A DNA stretch of 62,524 bases. Origin: Bacteroidota bacterium (lineage in GTDB: Bacteria; Bacteroidota; Bacteroidia; Bacteroidales; UBA12481). The position numbers and the translations under genes are program-made. Each line of letters starts with the position of its first letter. The stretch's first letter is position 1. This document shows, in pieces, positions 1 to 9,085 of the stretch. The stretch is from assembly GCA_018669475.1 (NCBI GenBank), contig JABHCC010000102.1, positions 1 through 62,524 on the forward strand. Direction: 5' to 3'. A model generated the notes under the pieces. That model saw nothing but the letters and a program-made list of their open reading frames with translations, was not told where the DNA came from and made no database searches.

Positions 1-55
1 TACCTGCATAGATGTGTTGGCCATTAAAATCAGTTTTGTTACTTTGTTGTTGCAT
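1..55 (-). CDS. IS110-family transposase, N-terminal fragment cut by window edge
   Basis: Only the first 18 codons are inside the window; the gene runs leftwards out of it. The readable protein is MQQQSNKTDFNGQHIYAG, which fits the start of Bacteroidota IS110-family transposases (F-x-G-Q-x-I-Y-x-G, normally continuing into I-D-x-H with the first catalytic Asp of the RuvC-like DEDD domain). That domain together with a C-terminal Ser-containing Tnp domain moves the element guided by a bridge RNA. The ATG at 53-55 follows an AT-rich, ORF-free stretch, as in the IS110 subgroup, where the guide RNA lies upstream of the transposase. The catalytic part is not visible, so the family call rests on the short N-terminal pattern. 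Confidence 0.6.
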   Translation of the reverse strand, partial: MQQQSNKTDFNGQHIYAG

Positions 56-200
56 AAGTTTGGTGTTTTTAGTTGATAATGTGGCATTTATTGAGACAGT
101 AAAATTCTGAACTTATGCTTCATTTTACAAACATAGGACCTGAGGACTTATGTTGGCAACTAGCGCGCCGATTAATTAATGACCTCAATCGACACGAGGC
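56..200 (-). ncRNA. Candidate IS110 bridge-RNA region (upstream non-coding end)
   Basis: This is the stretch upstream of the IS110-like start codon, read on the minus strand. IS110-subgroup elements encode their bridge RNA here. On the minus strand I see a cctc/gagg hairpin with a 9-nt loop and an aacata/tatgtt stem enclosing an internal loop with the near-palindrome gtcctcaggtc. A TTGACA-like hexamer lies just upstream, near 215. These match the general stem-plus-internal-loop architecture but do not prove an RNA. The element end and the loop-target pairing could not be checked because the other end is outside the window. Confidence 0.3.
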
Positions 201-203
201 TTT

Positions 204-497
204 TTGAATACTGTCAAGGGTAAAACCGGCTTGCCGGCAGGCTTTCAGGGCACCGCCTGCCCTTTACAATTCCAAGAAGGGGAAGTAACTTTGTTGTTAA
301 TTAATTGGGGTGGTAAAATAGAATGCGTCGTAGACAAGCAGAGGGAATTTCATTTAATAAGCACAAATTCTTTGGAAGACAGCTTGGCAGCAGTATCAGC
401 GACCAAACTTTTAGAACGACATCAAATTATTGTAAAGAAGTCTTGCAAAAAGATTGTTTCAATGCTAGAGGGAGAATTTGATGATAATCAATATTAA
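204..497 (+). CDS. Unrecognised small ORF, start uncertain
   Basis: The frame is open from 183 to 497. The only early start codon is TTG at 204, giving 97 residues. No known domain is recognised. The C-terminal two thirds (from about residue 30) look protein-like, with alternating hydrophobic and charged residues and a Lys-rich helix near the end. The first third is laid over a GC-rich hairpin (236-261) and is probably not coding. It may be the surviving 3' part of a gene interrupted by the neighbouring insertion sequence. It is convergent with the histidine kinase gene at 518. Confidence 0.25.
   Translation: MNTVKGKTGLPAGFQGTACPLQFQEGEVTLLLINWGGKIECVVDKQREFHLISTNSLEDSLAAVSATKLLERHQIIVKKSCKKIVSMLEGEFDDNQY
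236..261. repeat. GC-rich inverted repeat (hairpin)
   Basis: GGCAGGC at 236-242 is the exact reverse complement of GCCTGCC at 255-261, separated by 12 nt. A second short palindrome (CCGGC/GCCGG) overlaps its left arm. The segment is much more GC-rich than its surroundings and sits just outside the presumed IS110 end. It could be a REP-like element or a leftover terminator. No T-run follows. Confidence 0.4.
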
Positions 498-517
498 TTC
501 CTAAATCTGATTCAAAC

Positions 518-3500
518 TCAACTCTTCATTGCCAAAGGCAGGCTAAAATAAAATGTCGAGCCTTTGTTTTCTTCCGATTCGAACCAAATCTTTCCGCCTA
601 AAAGCTCAACATTAGCTTTTGTAATTGCCAAACCCAATCCTGATCCTTCAAACTTTCTCGCTTTAGTCATTTCAACTTGTACAAATCGTTTAAAAATGGA
701 ATCATGATATTCTTCTGGAATACCAATACCAGTATCCTTAACAAAGAATTCAACATAATCTTCCTTTTTTTGATATCCAAGTTTAATAGAGCCTTTAAGA
801 GTATACTTTGATGCATTTCTGATTAGGTTTGTTAAAATACTGAAGAACTTTTCAGAATCGGTCATTAAAACTAACTCAGGCTCATGTTTTAAAGTTACAC
901 ATGAGAAATCAACTCCCTTTTTCTCCATTTCTGATTGAAAAAATGCAACTAACTCACCAATTTGCTTGGTTATTACCACTTTAGAAATGATAACAGATGA
1001 TTGACCTGCCTCAATCTTGGACATTTCAATCAAGTTGTTAATTGTGTTGAGCATTCGCTCTCCACTGAGCTCAATAATGTCAATATAATCCTTCTGTTCA
1101 TCACCAGAGAGACCCGGTTCTTTCAACAGTTCAGAAAAGCCTAAAATACCATTCATAGGGGTACGTATTTCATGACTCATATTAGCTAGAAATGAAGATT
1201 TGAGACGGTCGCTTTCTTCGGCTCTTTCTTTGGCTTCAAATAAATCTTTGGTATTCTTTCTAATCGCAGTAATATCTTCAAAAGTTGAAACAACTTGAGT
1301 TGGTTTTTCTTCTCCGTCTTTAAGCTTAGGAACTGAATTTATTTTAATCCATTTATAATCATTTTCACTAGGGCTAAAAACCCCCATTATTTTATTGCTT
1401 TGTATTTCGCCTGTTTGCAAAGCAATCATTGCAGGATGTGTTCCACCTGGATACTTACTCCAGTCTTCGTGAATCGCTTTCCATCGTGAGTCAATGGATT
1501 TGCGACCTTGCATTTGGTCTAATGATAAACCAAGAATTCTTTCTGCTGCTTTATTTGCATAAGTTATTTCTCCATTTGGGTCTTGATAAACTACCCCTTG
1601 TATGGTATTATCAAATAAAAACTTGTGTCTTTCATCACTTTCTTCAGCTTTTTCTTTGGCTTTTCCCAGCTCAGCAGTGCGAACTAAAACTAACTTTTCT
1701 ACCTGGCGATGTCTAGTGATACCAAACCCAATCAACAAGATTAATATACAGATAGAAAATGCCAGAAGTATAATAAAATAAGCTTCTAAATACCAAGGAA
1801 GCATCACAGTAAATGGCCAACTTGCTGGGGATAGATCAATATTTCCGTTTCGATCCATTGCCCGAACTTCAAAAACATGGGGGCCTGTCGACAAACCAAC
1901 TCCTCTTACTATAGTTTTATTTTCAAAAGGGGTCCATGAATTTTCGTCAAAGCGATAGGAATATTGTAATCGGTCAGCCAGTGTATTATCCCATTTGTCA
2001 CGCCCCTCAAACACAAATTGCAATTCGCCACTTGGTATCGCTTCGTGGGAGTTCATATCTGCAGGTATAACTGTTTCCGGTGCATTGGTATCAACTTCAG
2101 GATGATAACAAAAAGCCCCGTTATTAGTAGCTGCCCAAATTTCTCCCTGTTTATCTTCAAGGATATCAAAAATCGCAGTATTAGGAAGGCCTTCTTCACT
2201 TGAATTGGATACCCAAGATCCATCAACCAACCTATGAATACCAGTTCCAGATGCAACCCAGATACTGCTATCTTTGGAGAGAATCATCTTTCTGGCAGTT
2301 TCAAATTCAGGTGATTGAATAAGCAACCAATTTCCCCCATCGTATTGTATAATTCCTTTGCTTCCACTAACCCAAATGTTTCCATTCTCCAATTCAAGAA
2401 TAGATGTTGAGAAAGTCCATTCAAACTCTTTCTTTAAGTCAAACCTCTTTTTAATTCCTTTTTTGCAAAGGATAACGTCGGTAAAAGTTACGATCCATAT
2501 ATCCTCATTTCGTGACTGAATAATATCTGTAACTTCACATGCTCCCGGTGTTAACCCATCAATTTTCAGATCTACAGCCAATGTTTCAATGTGCTCTCCA
2601 TCATATCGAATAAGCTTTGATGTTCCATTCAAGTCTTGAAGAATAATAAAACAATTCCCATCCTTGTCCTGATCGTAATACCTTATCTTTTCGTTTCCAA
2701 AAGGGAAAGTAACTGTACTACTTTTATCAACTGGATTAAATAATGCAAGTCCTCCTGTTTCGGAAATCCCAACAATCAGCAAGCCATTTTTAAGAGAACA
2801 AACATCTCCTGTAAACACCACTGGATTAAATTGATATGATTCCCATTTGTCATTCGACCAAAGAAAAAAGAATTCACCCGATGCAAACCACAATCGACCC
2901 GCTAAATCTTCATGGATTTTTTGAAAATGCTGAATTAAGTCCGTGCCTGCTCCAATCTTGCTCCACAAAGTTGGGGTAAAATGACTAAGCCCTGAGCCAG
3001 TTGCCAGCCAGAAAGCCCCACCGGGCTCAACAACAACATCATTAAGTACACGATTTAAGGTTCTGTTTTTTATTAAAAGTGTTTCCTTGCCCTGCTGAAT
3101 ATGAAAAAGGTTCCAATCTTTAAGGTTGCTCTTCAAAGGAGGGGGCGGTTGAACCCCTTTTATTATCCAAAGAGAGTTATCATGTCCACGCCATCCGTAG
3201 TGAACTTGGTCTGTTTGTGAAGTATATAGTTTTTCCCACATTTTGCCATTGAACCCGGCAAGAACATTCTGCTTTGATTTGGAAGATTTCGACATAAGAG
3301 TTAATTCTCCATTTTCTCCTTCAAAAGGCTTGTTGAAATGGTATAGTCCGAGTGTTTTGGGAACTTGAAAGTCAATCCATTGCTCTTGAGCATAGCAGGT
3401 ATCACATTGAGCCAGGAATTTTGCAACACCATCTTCTCCGGTAATCCAAACACTTCCATCCTGAAAAGTCGTCATGTCAATAAACTGCCCAATTTGAGAT

Positions 3501-4051
3501 TCTTCTGCCCGCTTTATGATTCGTGTCTGTTCTTTGACTTTATCAAACTCTTTGAGATCACCATCTCTTATAAATAGGAGTTTGTTTCCCATGCCCGGTG
3601 TTGGTATAAATGGAATTCCCGCATCAAATACCAAATTTTTCCATTTGTCATTTGAATACAAATTGACAATTTCCAAATTTCCTTCATCAATACTCCATAA
3701 ATTTCCTAATAAGTCTTCATATGTTTTTCCAAGAATTACAGATGGATTGATTGTATAATTAAAATTATAACCATCAAATCTTGCTAAGTCGAACGTAGGC
3801 GAGTGAACAATTGTAACAGTATTATTTTGGCTTTTTGTAATGCTGTTTACCCACGAAATCTTTAATCCGTTTTGGGAGGTGAAAAATCGTTGTTGGATGC
3901 CTTCTTGTGCCTGAACATTCATTGTTAACGACAGGAAAAACAACAAAATTCCGCCGAAAGCAGTTAAGTTATTGAACTGTATTGTCTTGTGGAACATTCT
4001 ATAGATTTTCAAATATTCAATCATCTCTTTTGTATAAAAACCTATCGACAT
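518..4051 (-). CDS. Propeller-sensor histidine kinase without receiver or DNA-binding domain
   Basis: This is a 1177-residue membrane sensor kinase. An N-terminal signal segment (residues about 19-50; an ATG at residue 19 is a plausible alternative start) is followed by a long periplasmic region with two-component-propeller repeats (repeated IWV/IWA strands). A Y_Y_Y-type domain follows (about 710-750), then one transmembrane segment (about 750-780), a PAS domain (about 800-910), HisKA with SFLANMSHEIRTP (His near 957) and HATPase_c with NLIRNASK, DTGIGI and GSGLGLAI (about 1060-1170). Classical Bacteroides hybrid regulators of this shape continue into a receiver and AraC-type domain; this one stops after the ATPase, so it needs a separate response regulator, and none is nearby. 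It is divergent from the SusC gene across a short gap, suggesting that it senses that pair's ligand. Confidence 0.9.
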   Translation of the reverse strand: MSIGFYTKEMIEYLKIYRMFHKTIQFNNLTAFGGILLFFLSLTMNVQAQEGIQQRFFTSQNGLKISWVNSITKSQNNTVTIVHSPTFDLARFDGYNFNYTINPSVILGKTYEDLLGNLWSIDEGNLEIVNLYSNDKWKNLVFDAGIPFIPTPGMGNKLLFIRDGDLKEFDKVKEQTRIIKRAEESQIGQFIDMTTFQDGSVWITGEDGVAKFLAQCDTCYAQEQWIDFQVPKTLGLYHFNKPFEGENGELTLMSKSSKSKQNVLAGFNGKMWEKLYTSQTDQVHYGWRGHDNSLWIIKGVQPPPPLKSNLKDWNLFHIQQGKETLLIKNRTLNRVLNDVVVEPGGAFWLATGSGLSHFTPTLWSKIGAGTDLIQHFQKIHEDLAGRLWFASGEFFFLWSNDKWESYQFNPVVFTGDVCSLKNGLLIVGISETGGLALFNPVDKSSTVTFPFGNEKIRYYDQDKDGNCFIILQDLNGTSKLIRYDGEHIETLAVDLKIDGLTPGACEVTDIIQSRNEDIWIVTFTDVILCKKGIKKRFDLKKEFEWTFSTSILELENGNIWVSGSKGIIQYDGGNWLLIQSPEFETARKMILSKDSSIWVASGTGIHRLVDGSWVSNSSEEGLPNTAIFDILEDKQGEIWAATNNGAFCYHPEVDTNAPETVIPADMNSHEAIPSGELQFVFEGRDKWDNTLADRLQYSYRFDENSWTPFENKTIVRGVGLSTGPHVFEVRAMDRNGNIDLSPASWPFTVMLPWYLEAYFIILLAFSICILILLIGFGITRHRQVEKLVLVRTAELGKAKEKAEESDERHKFLFDNTIQGVVYQDPNGEITYANKAAERILGLSLDQMQGRKSIDSRWKAIHEDWSKYPGGTHPAMIALQTGEIQSNKIMGVFSPSENDYKWIKINSVPKLKDGEEKPTQVVSTFEDITAIRKNTKDLFEAKERAEESDRLKSSFLANMSHEIRTPMNGILGFSELLKEPGLSGDEQKDYIDIIELSGERMLNTINNLIEMSKIEAGQSSVIISKVVITKQIGELVAFFQSEMEKKGVDFSCVTLKHEPELVLMTDSEKFFSILTNLIRNASKYTLKGSIKLGYQKKEDYVEFFVKDTGIGIPEEYHDSIFKRFVQVEMTKARKFEGSGLGLAITKANVELLGGKIWFESEENKGSTFYFSLPLAMKS

Positions 4052-4152
4052 GATTCGTTCATGATAAATTTAGTAATATTTCGTAAATTTAACAAGATTC
4101 ATGTACGTTGTTGAATAATCTAGGGTTCAGTTGTCTAAGAGAAATATTCAAT

Positions 4153-7100
4153 ATGATGAAAATAACTGTCTTGCTTTTGTTAATGTCCTTTCTTCAAGCA
4201 CTTGTAAGCGACGTTTATTCGCAGGATGCGAGTCAACAACGTTCAATATCTGGAGTGGTAAGCGATGAGAGTGGTAGTCCTCTGCCAGGAGTAACAGTGT
4301 TACTAAAAGGCACTCTCATTGGAACTACCACGAACGAAGATGGATATTATTCAATTTCCAATATCTCAGATACTAGCATCTTGCAATTTTCATTTCTGGG
4401 TATGAGGCCCCAAGAGGTTTTAGTATCGAGTCTAACAAGAATAAACATAATAATGATTGCAGATGAGCTTGGCCTTGATGAAGTTGTGGTTATTGGTTAT
4501 GGTTCTCAAAGCAGGAGAAATGTAACTGGGGCAATAAGTTCCATACGTGCAGATGATATTGAAAGTATGGCGGCCTCAGGAATTGATAAGGCAATTCAGG
4601 GCAAAGCTGCTGGTGTCATCGTTACCAATAATACAGGAGAACCAGGAGGTGGTGTTACAATTCGTATTCGCGGTACCACATCAATAGGTTCAGGAAACGA
4701 CCCTTTGTATGTTGTCGATGGTATACCTCTTGTAAATATGCAAACCAGCAACCGCAATGTTGGTGAAAACAGGGTAAATGGCATGTCTCAAATTAACCCG
4801 TCTGATATTGAATCTATTGAAATTCTGAAGGATGCTGCTGCCACTTCAATTTATGGGGCTCGAGCGGCTAATGGGGTCATATTGGTAACGACTAAAAGAG
4901 GAAAAATAGGGAAAGGAGAAGTTTCAGTAAATATGTACAAAGGGGTGTCGGTACTTACAAACCGTTACGATTTATTGGGATCTTCTGATTATGCCACATT
5001 AGTAAACGAAGGCAGGGCTCAGCTGGCTGAAAATGCTCCGGAATATTCTCCATACTTTTCAGAAAGTTTTATAAATAATCCAACAGTTAATACTGATTGG
5101 CAGGATGAAATCTTCCGAATAGGAACTACAGAAGAAGTTAATATATCGTTACGAGGTGGCACAAAGGCTACTAAATATATGATTAGCTCTGGTTTGTATA
5201 ATCAGGATGGTGTCATAGTTGGGTCAGATTTTAGTCGCTTTAATATTCGTGCAAATATCGACCAGGAAATAAATGACAAAATTTCTTTTGGTACAAGTTT
5301 GTACGCAGCCTATATAGACCAGAACCGGACTAAAAACGATGGTAGTCCGGATAAAGCTGATGCTTCGAACTATAACCACATTTATGGAGGATCTGTTCTT
5401 TCTACCGCTTTGGTAAAAGCACCCACAACTCCTGTTTATTTGCAAGACGGTACTTTCTCGAACGATGGAGATCAGAAAGAATATGGCAACCCTGTCAGAC
5501 AAGCACTAGATGTTAATATTACTAATAACATAAGCCGCATTATTACTTCTGCCTTTGTAAAAATAGATTTACTACCAGGATTGAATTTTAGAATTCAAGG
5601 ATCAGGAGATATCCGAAATGAACTGGAAAACTGGTTTGATCCACCCAATCCAAACGCGTTTGCAGGAACTGACTGGAGAGGCCAGGCTTCTCAACGTACA
5701 TTTAATCAAAAAGCATGGACCTTGGAAAATTATTTCACTTATGTACAAGGGGTGAATGATCACAGGTTTACATTTTTGGCTGGAAACACCTTGCAGGAAA
5801 CCACATGGGATAGTAGTTTTATCTTGGTTAGTGGTATTGCTTCGGATAAGGTTAGAACATTAAATGCAGGAACAGATATTGATGTAGCTATATCTGATAA
5901 GCAGGGATATGTTATTAATTCCTATTTCGGAAGGTTTAACTACGCCTACAAAGGAAAATATCTTCTTTTGTTGAATGCCCGATATGATGGTTCATCAAGA
6001 TTTGGCAAAGAAAACCGATATGGATTTTTTCCCTCAGGTTCTGTTGGTTGGAGGATTTCAGACGAATCATTCCTTGAATCAGCTGATTTCCTTGATGATT
6101 GGAAATTACGACTTAGTTATGGTATTACTGGTAATCAGGAGATTGCAAATTATGCTTCCCGGGGCATCCTGACTGTAGGAACTGGTACAAACACAGGTAG
6201 TAATTACAACAATCAAACCGGAGGGGTTATTGCAAGCTTACCCAGTCCGAATCTGAAATGGGAGGAAACCACTCAATTTAACCTAGGTACAGATGTGAGT
6301 CTTTTTAATAGCCGGTTGAATTTAACCATGGACTACTATATTAAAACCACAGATGATTTATTGTTTCTGGTTCCAATGCCAAGTACAAGAGGTTTGGGCT
6401 TTAAATTGGAAAATATTGGAAAAATGGAAAACCGCGGTTTTGAGTTTGGTGTGAATGGTATCATTATTTCCAATGATAACTTTAACTGGAACGCTGGGTT
6501 TAACATCGCGAGCAATGCGAATAAGGTTCTTGAATTGATGGACGACAAAGACGTTATTGTTATGGGTGCAGGCGGTAGAAGTATTGCCCGAATTGGTGAA
6601 CCTATTAGCTTTTACCTCTATGAACGCGAAGAATTTGTTAATCCTGATGATGGAATCATTATGATTGTTGATCAGGATGGAAGTGGCGGTGCACCAAACG
6701 ATGGAGACCTTATTTTAGCTGGGAGTCCGTTCCCTGATTTCTATGGTGGATTAGCTAATAACATGAGTTTTAAAAATTTTGATTTATCCATGTTCTTTCA
6801 ATTTTCATACGGAAATGAAATTTACAATGCCACAAGAAGCTGGATGGAAAACTTGAAACTGAATGACCGTACAATTATTGGGACTAACACAACCCAAGCT
6901 GCTTTCGATAACAGATGGCAACAGCCAGGTGATATTACCAGATATCCTGGTGTAAATTACGACGGTAGAAATGATAATTACACTTTGCCTCATACAGGAT
7001 GGTTAGAAGATGGTTCCTATTTGAGGTTGAAATCGTTGACTTTTGGCTACACTTTTGATTCAACACTACTATCTAAACTGAATTTAAATTCAGCAAGGAT

Positions 7101-7275
7101 ATACCTTACAGCAAACAATTTGTTGACATTTACCAATTATTCAGGATTCGATCCTGAGGTTGACCATTTTACAGGAGTTAACGGTGGGGCGAATAGTGGT
7201 TTGCTCAGAGGATATGATTATGGTTCTTATCCGCAGGCCAGATCATTAAGAATCGGAATTAACGTAACATTTTAA
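4153..7275 (+). CDS. SusC/RagA-family TonB-linked outer membrane transporter
   Basis: This is a TonB-dependent outer-membrane transporter that pairs with the SusD-like lipoprotein downstream to import a glycan or other oligomer. From the ATG at 4153 the protein has a signal peptide ending near VYSQ, a carboxypeptidase-regulatory-like domain (ISGVVSDESGSPLPGVTV, about residues 32-105), a TonB-box/plug start (DEVVVIGYGSQ, about 108) with the plug motif SIYGARAANGVILVTTK, then a 22-strand-type barrel ending in an aromatic residue (NVTF). An in-frame TTG at 4108 lies further upstream, but the signal peptide favours 4153 or 4156. The length of about 1040 residues is normal. The substrate is unknown because no degradative enzyme follows the pair. 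Confidence 0.95.
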   Translation: MMKITVLLLLMSFLQALVSDVYSQDASQQRSISGVVSDESGSPLPGVTVLLKGTLIGTTTNEDGYYSISNISDTSILQFSFLGMRPQEVLVSSLTRINIIMIADELGLDEVVVIGYGSQSRRNVTGAISSIRADDIESMAASGIDKAIQGKAAGVIVTNNTGEPGGGVTIRIRGTTSIGSGNDPLYVVDGIPLVNMQTSNRNVGENRVNGMSQINPSDIESIEILKDAAATSIYGARAANGVILVTTKRGKIGKGEVSVNMYKGVSVLTNRYDLLGSSDYATLVNEGRAQLAENAPEYSPYFSESFINNPTVNTDWQDEIFRIGTTEEVNISLRGGTKATKYMISSGLYNQDGVIVGSDFSRFNIRANIDQEINDKISFGTSLYAAYIDQNRTKNDGSPDKADASNYNHIYGGSVLSTALVKAPTTPVYLQDGTFSNDGDQKEYGNPVRQALDVNITNNISRIITSAFVKIDLLPGLNFRIQGSGDIRNELENWFDPPNPNAFAGTDWRGQASQRTFNQKAWTLENYFTYVQGVNDHRFTFLAGNTLQETTWDSSFILVSGIASDKVRTLNAGTDIDVAISDKQGYVINSYFGRFNYAYKGKYLLLLNARYDGSSRFGKENRYGFFPSGSVGWRISDESFLESADFLDDWKLRLSYGITGNQEIANYASRGILTVGTGTNTGSNYNNQTGGVIASLPSPNLKWEETTQFNLGTDVSLFNSRLNLTMDYYIKTTDDLLFLVPMPSTRGLGFKLENIGKMENRGFEFGVNGIIISNDNFNWNAGFNIASNANKVLELMDDKDVIVMGAGGRSIARIGEPISFYLYEREEFVNPDDGIIMIVDQDGSGGAPNDGDLILAGSPFPDFYGGLANNMSFKNFDLSMFFQFSYGNEIYNATRSWMENLKLNDRTIIGTNTTQAAFDNRWQQPGDITRYPGVNYDGRNDNYTLPHTGWLEDGSYLRLKSLTFGYTFDSTLLSKLNLNSARIYLTANNLLTFTNYSGFDPEVDHFTGVNGGANSGLLRGYDYGSYPQARSLRIGINVTF

Positions 7276-7294
7276 TTTCATAAATACACTGATT

Positions 7295-8782
7295 ATGAAT
7301 AAAATGTATAAATATTTATTAATCATTCTGACATTGACTCTTTCCTATCAATGTGAGAAAATACTGGATCAAGATGCATATTCCAGCATTGAGATGGAAG
7401 TATTTTACGATTCACAAAGCGCAGCTGAAGTTGGGATTACAGGTTGTTATAATAGATTTTTTAATGAGGGTTCATACCCACAGCTAATTTGTTACTTCCA
7501 GGCATCAACAGATGACATTAAGCAACCCACAGGTTGGTTATTTCAATTAAAAGACCGCACAAATTTAGGATCAAGCTCATCAATCCCTGGTTTTAGTACT
7601 CCATGGGCAAGTTTATATACCACAGTGGCCAATGTTAATTTCTTTCTTGAAAAAGTCCCTGAAATCCCCAATGAGAAATTTACTGACAACAGAAAAAAGG
7701 AATTATTAGCAGAAGGCCATTTTCTCCGGGGTATATGTTATTACTATTTGGCAATGGCATGGGGAGATGTACCCTTGGTTTTGGAACTGAAGACTGGCGG
7801 TCCGGAAGATAATTCTATCGCGAAATCTTCTCAAGCCGAAGTATTAGCACAGGTGAAAGATGAATTGACCATTGCAGCCAACGATCTGCCGGCTATTATG
7901 TCAAATTATGCCGATGATGCTGTGACAAATCTAAGAAAAGGCAGGGCCAGTAAGTGGGCAGCCAAGGCTTATTTAGCTCGCCTCGCTTTAATGGAAGAAG
8001 ATTGGGCAACTGCATTGGCTCTTTCTGATGAGATAATTAACAGTGGGCCTTATCCTTTGGCAACATCATGGAGAAGTATTTTTGAAGAACCTATGAATTC
8101 TTCGGAATCAATTTTTGAACAACAGAATGATTACTCACCTGGATTCTTTGGCTCAGGTATATTTGGCTGGTTTATGGGTTTTGATTTTGAGATAGCTGAG
8201 GAGGTTTATGAGCTATTTGACACTGCTGACACTTTAATGGTAAGTCAAGGAAAGGATATTCGTTGGGAGTTTATGTATGGCGATCATCCTTGGTCGGCTA
8301 ATGCTGCTATTCGCAAACATGTTCCTCCTCGTGGATATGACCTCGGCGGAATTGAACAGTTGAATTTTGTACTAATCCGTACCACAGAATTATACTTCAA
8401 CAAGTACGAGTCTTTGATTGAGCAAAACTTTGAATCAAATAAACAATCGGCTCTTGATTTTCTGAATATTATTAGAGCCCGAGCAGAAGATATGACTTTT
8501 GAAAATCCCTGGTGGTCAGTACCGGTTGGAACTATCGGTATTCCCGCACTCATAATGTCTGACGTCGACACTAAAGAAAAAATGATTAAAGCTATCCGTG
8601 ATGAAAAACGCCGGGAAATGGTTTATGAAGATGGCATAAGATGGCTTGATTTGCTACGTTGGGATAAAGAATACGCTAAGCAAATTACAAATTCTGCTAC
8701 TGATTATCATTTATTCCTCCCGATCCCTGCCGACGAATTACTTCGTAATGAGGCATTAGTGCAGAATCCGGCTTATCAATAA
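7295..8782 (+). CDS. SusD/RagB-family nutrient-binding lipoprotein
   Basis: This is a surface lipoprotein of 495 residues that forms the lid on the SusC barrel. The signal sequence ends in LTLSYQC with Cys20 as lipidation site. The N-terminal SusD part (VFYDSQSAAEVGITGCYNRF; HFLRGICYYYLAMAWGDVPLV) and the C-terminal SusD/RagB domain (IRDEKRREMVYEDGIRWLDLLRW, ending in FLPIPADELLRNEALVQNPAY) are both typical. It starts 19 nt after the SusC stop codon, so the two are surely one operon. No glycosidase, sulfatase or peptidase follows, so this is a minimal Sus-like pair rather than a full polysaccharide utilisation locus. Confidence 0.95.
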   Translation: MNKMYKYLLIILTLTLSYQCEKILDQDAYSSIEMEVFYDSQSAAEVGITGCYNRFFNEGSYPQLICYFQASTDDIKQPTGWLFQLKDRTNLGSSSSIPGFSTPWASLYTTVANVNFFLEKVPEIPNEKFTDNRKKELLAEGHFLRGICYYYLAMAWGDVPLVLELKTGGPEDNSIAKSSQAEVLAQVKDELTIAANDLPAIMSNYADDAVTNLRKGRASKWAAKAYLARLALMEEDWATALALSDEIINSGPYPLATSWRSIFEEPMNSSESIFEQQNDYSPGFFGSGIFGWFMGFDFEIAEEVYELFDTADTLMVSQGKDIRWEFMYGDHPWSANAAIRKHVPPRGYDLGGIEQLNFVLIRTTELYFNKYESLIEQNFESNKQSALDFLNIIRARAEDMTFENPWWSVPVGTIGIPALIMSDVDTKEKMIKAIRDEKRREMVYEDGIRWLDLLRWDKEYAKQITNSATDYHLFLPIPADELLRNEALVQNPAYQ

Positions 8783-9085
8783 GTACCCGCTCTATCAAGT
8801 AGGTGATTCTAATACTCTTTCCGATTCTTCTATAGCCTCTTTTCCGGAGTTCTTATGATTGTGTATAGTCCATCGTTATCACCTTTAAAATCAGCAGTTC
8901 AGGAATGAAGTTACGACAATTAGAATCAGTTCAATCTAATATTCTTAAAAGAAAATAACTGTTTGACCAAACATTCTACTTGGAATGGAGGAAGGTGAAA
9001 ACAAAATGCTCCGCGAGCATATTGCTAAACTGGAGAAGGAGAAGTTTCCGCTAGGGAAAAGATTGAGGAAAGTGTTCCGAGGGTA
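8783..9085. other. Gap after susCD with a 34-codon open frame
   Basis: This roughly 300-bp gap is mostly AT-rich and holds no clear gene. A 34-codon frame on the plus strand (8985-9089) starts MEEGENKMLREHIAKLEKEK and is strongly charged and helix-like. It overlaps the stop codon of the ADP-ribosylglycohydrolase gene on the other strand. It may be the tail of a lost gene. I see no convincing terminator for the susCD operon. Confidence 0.25.
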
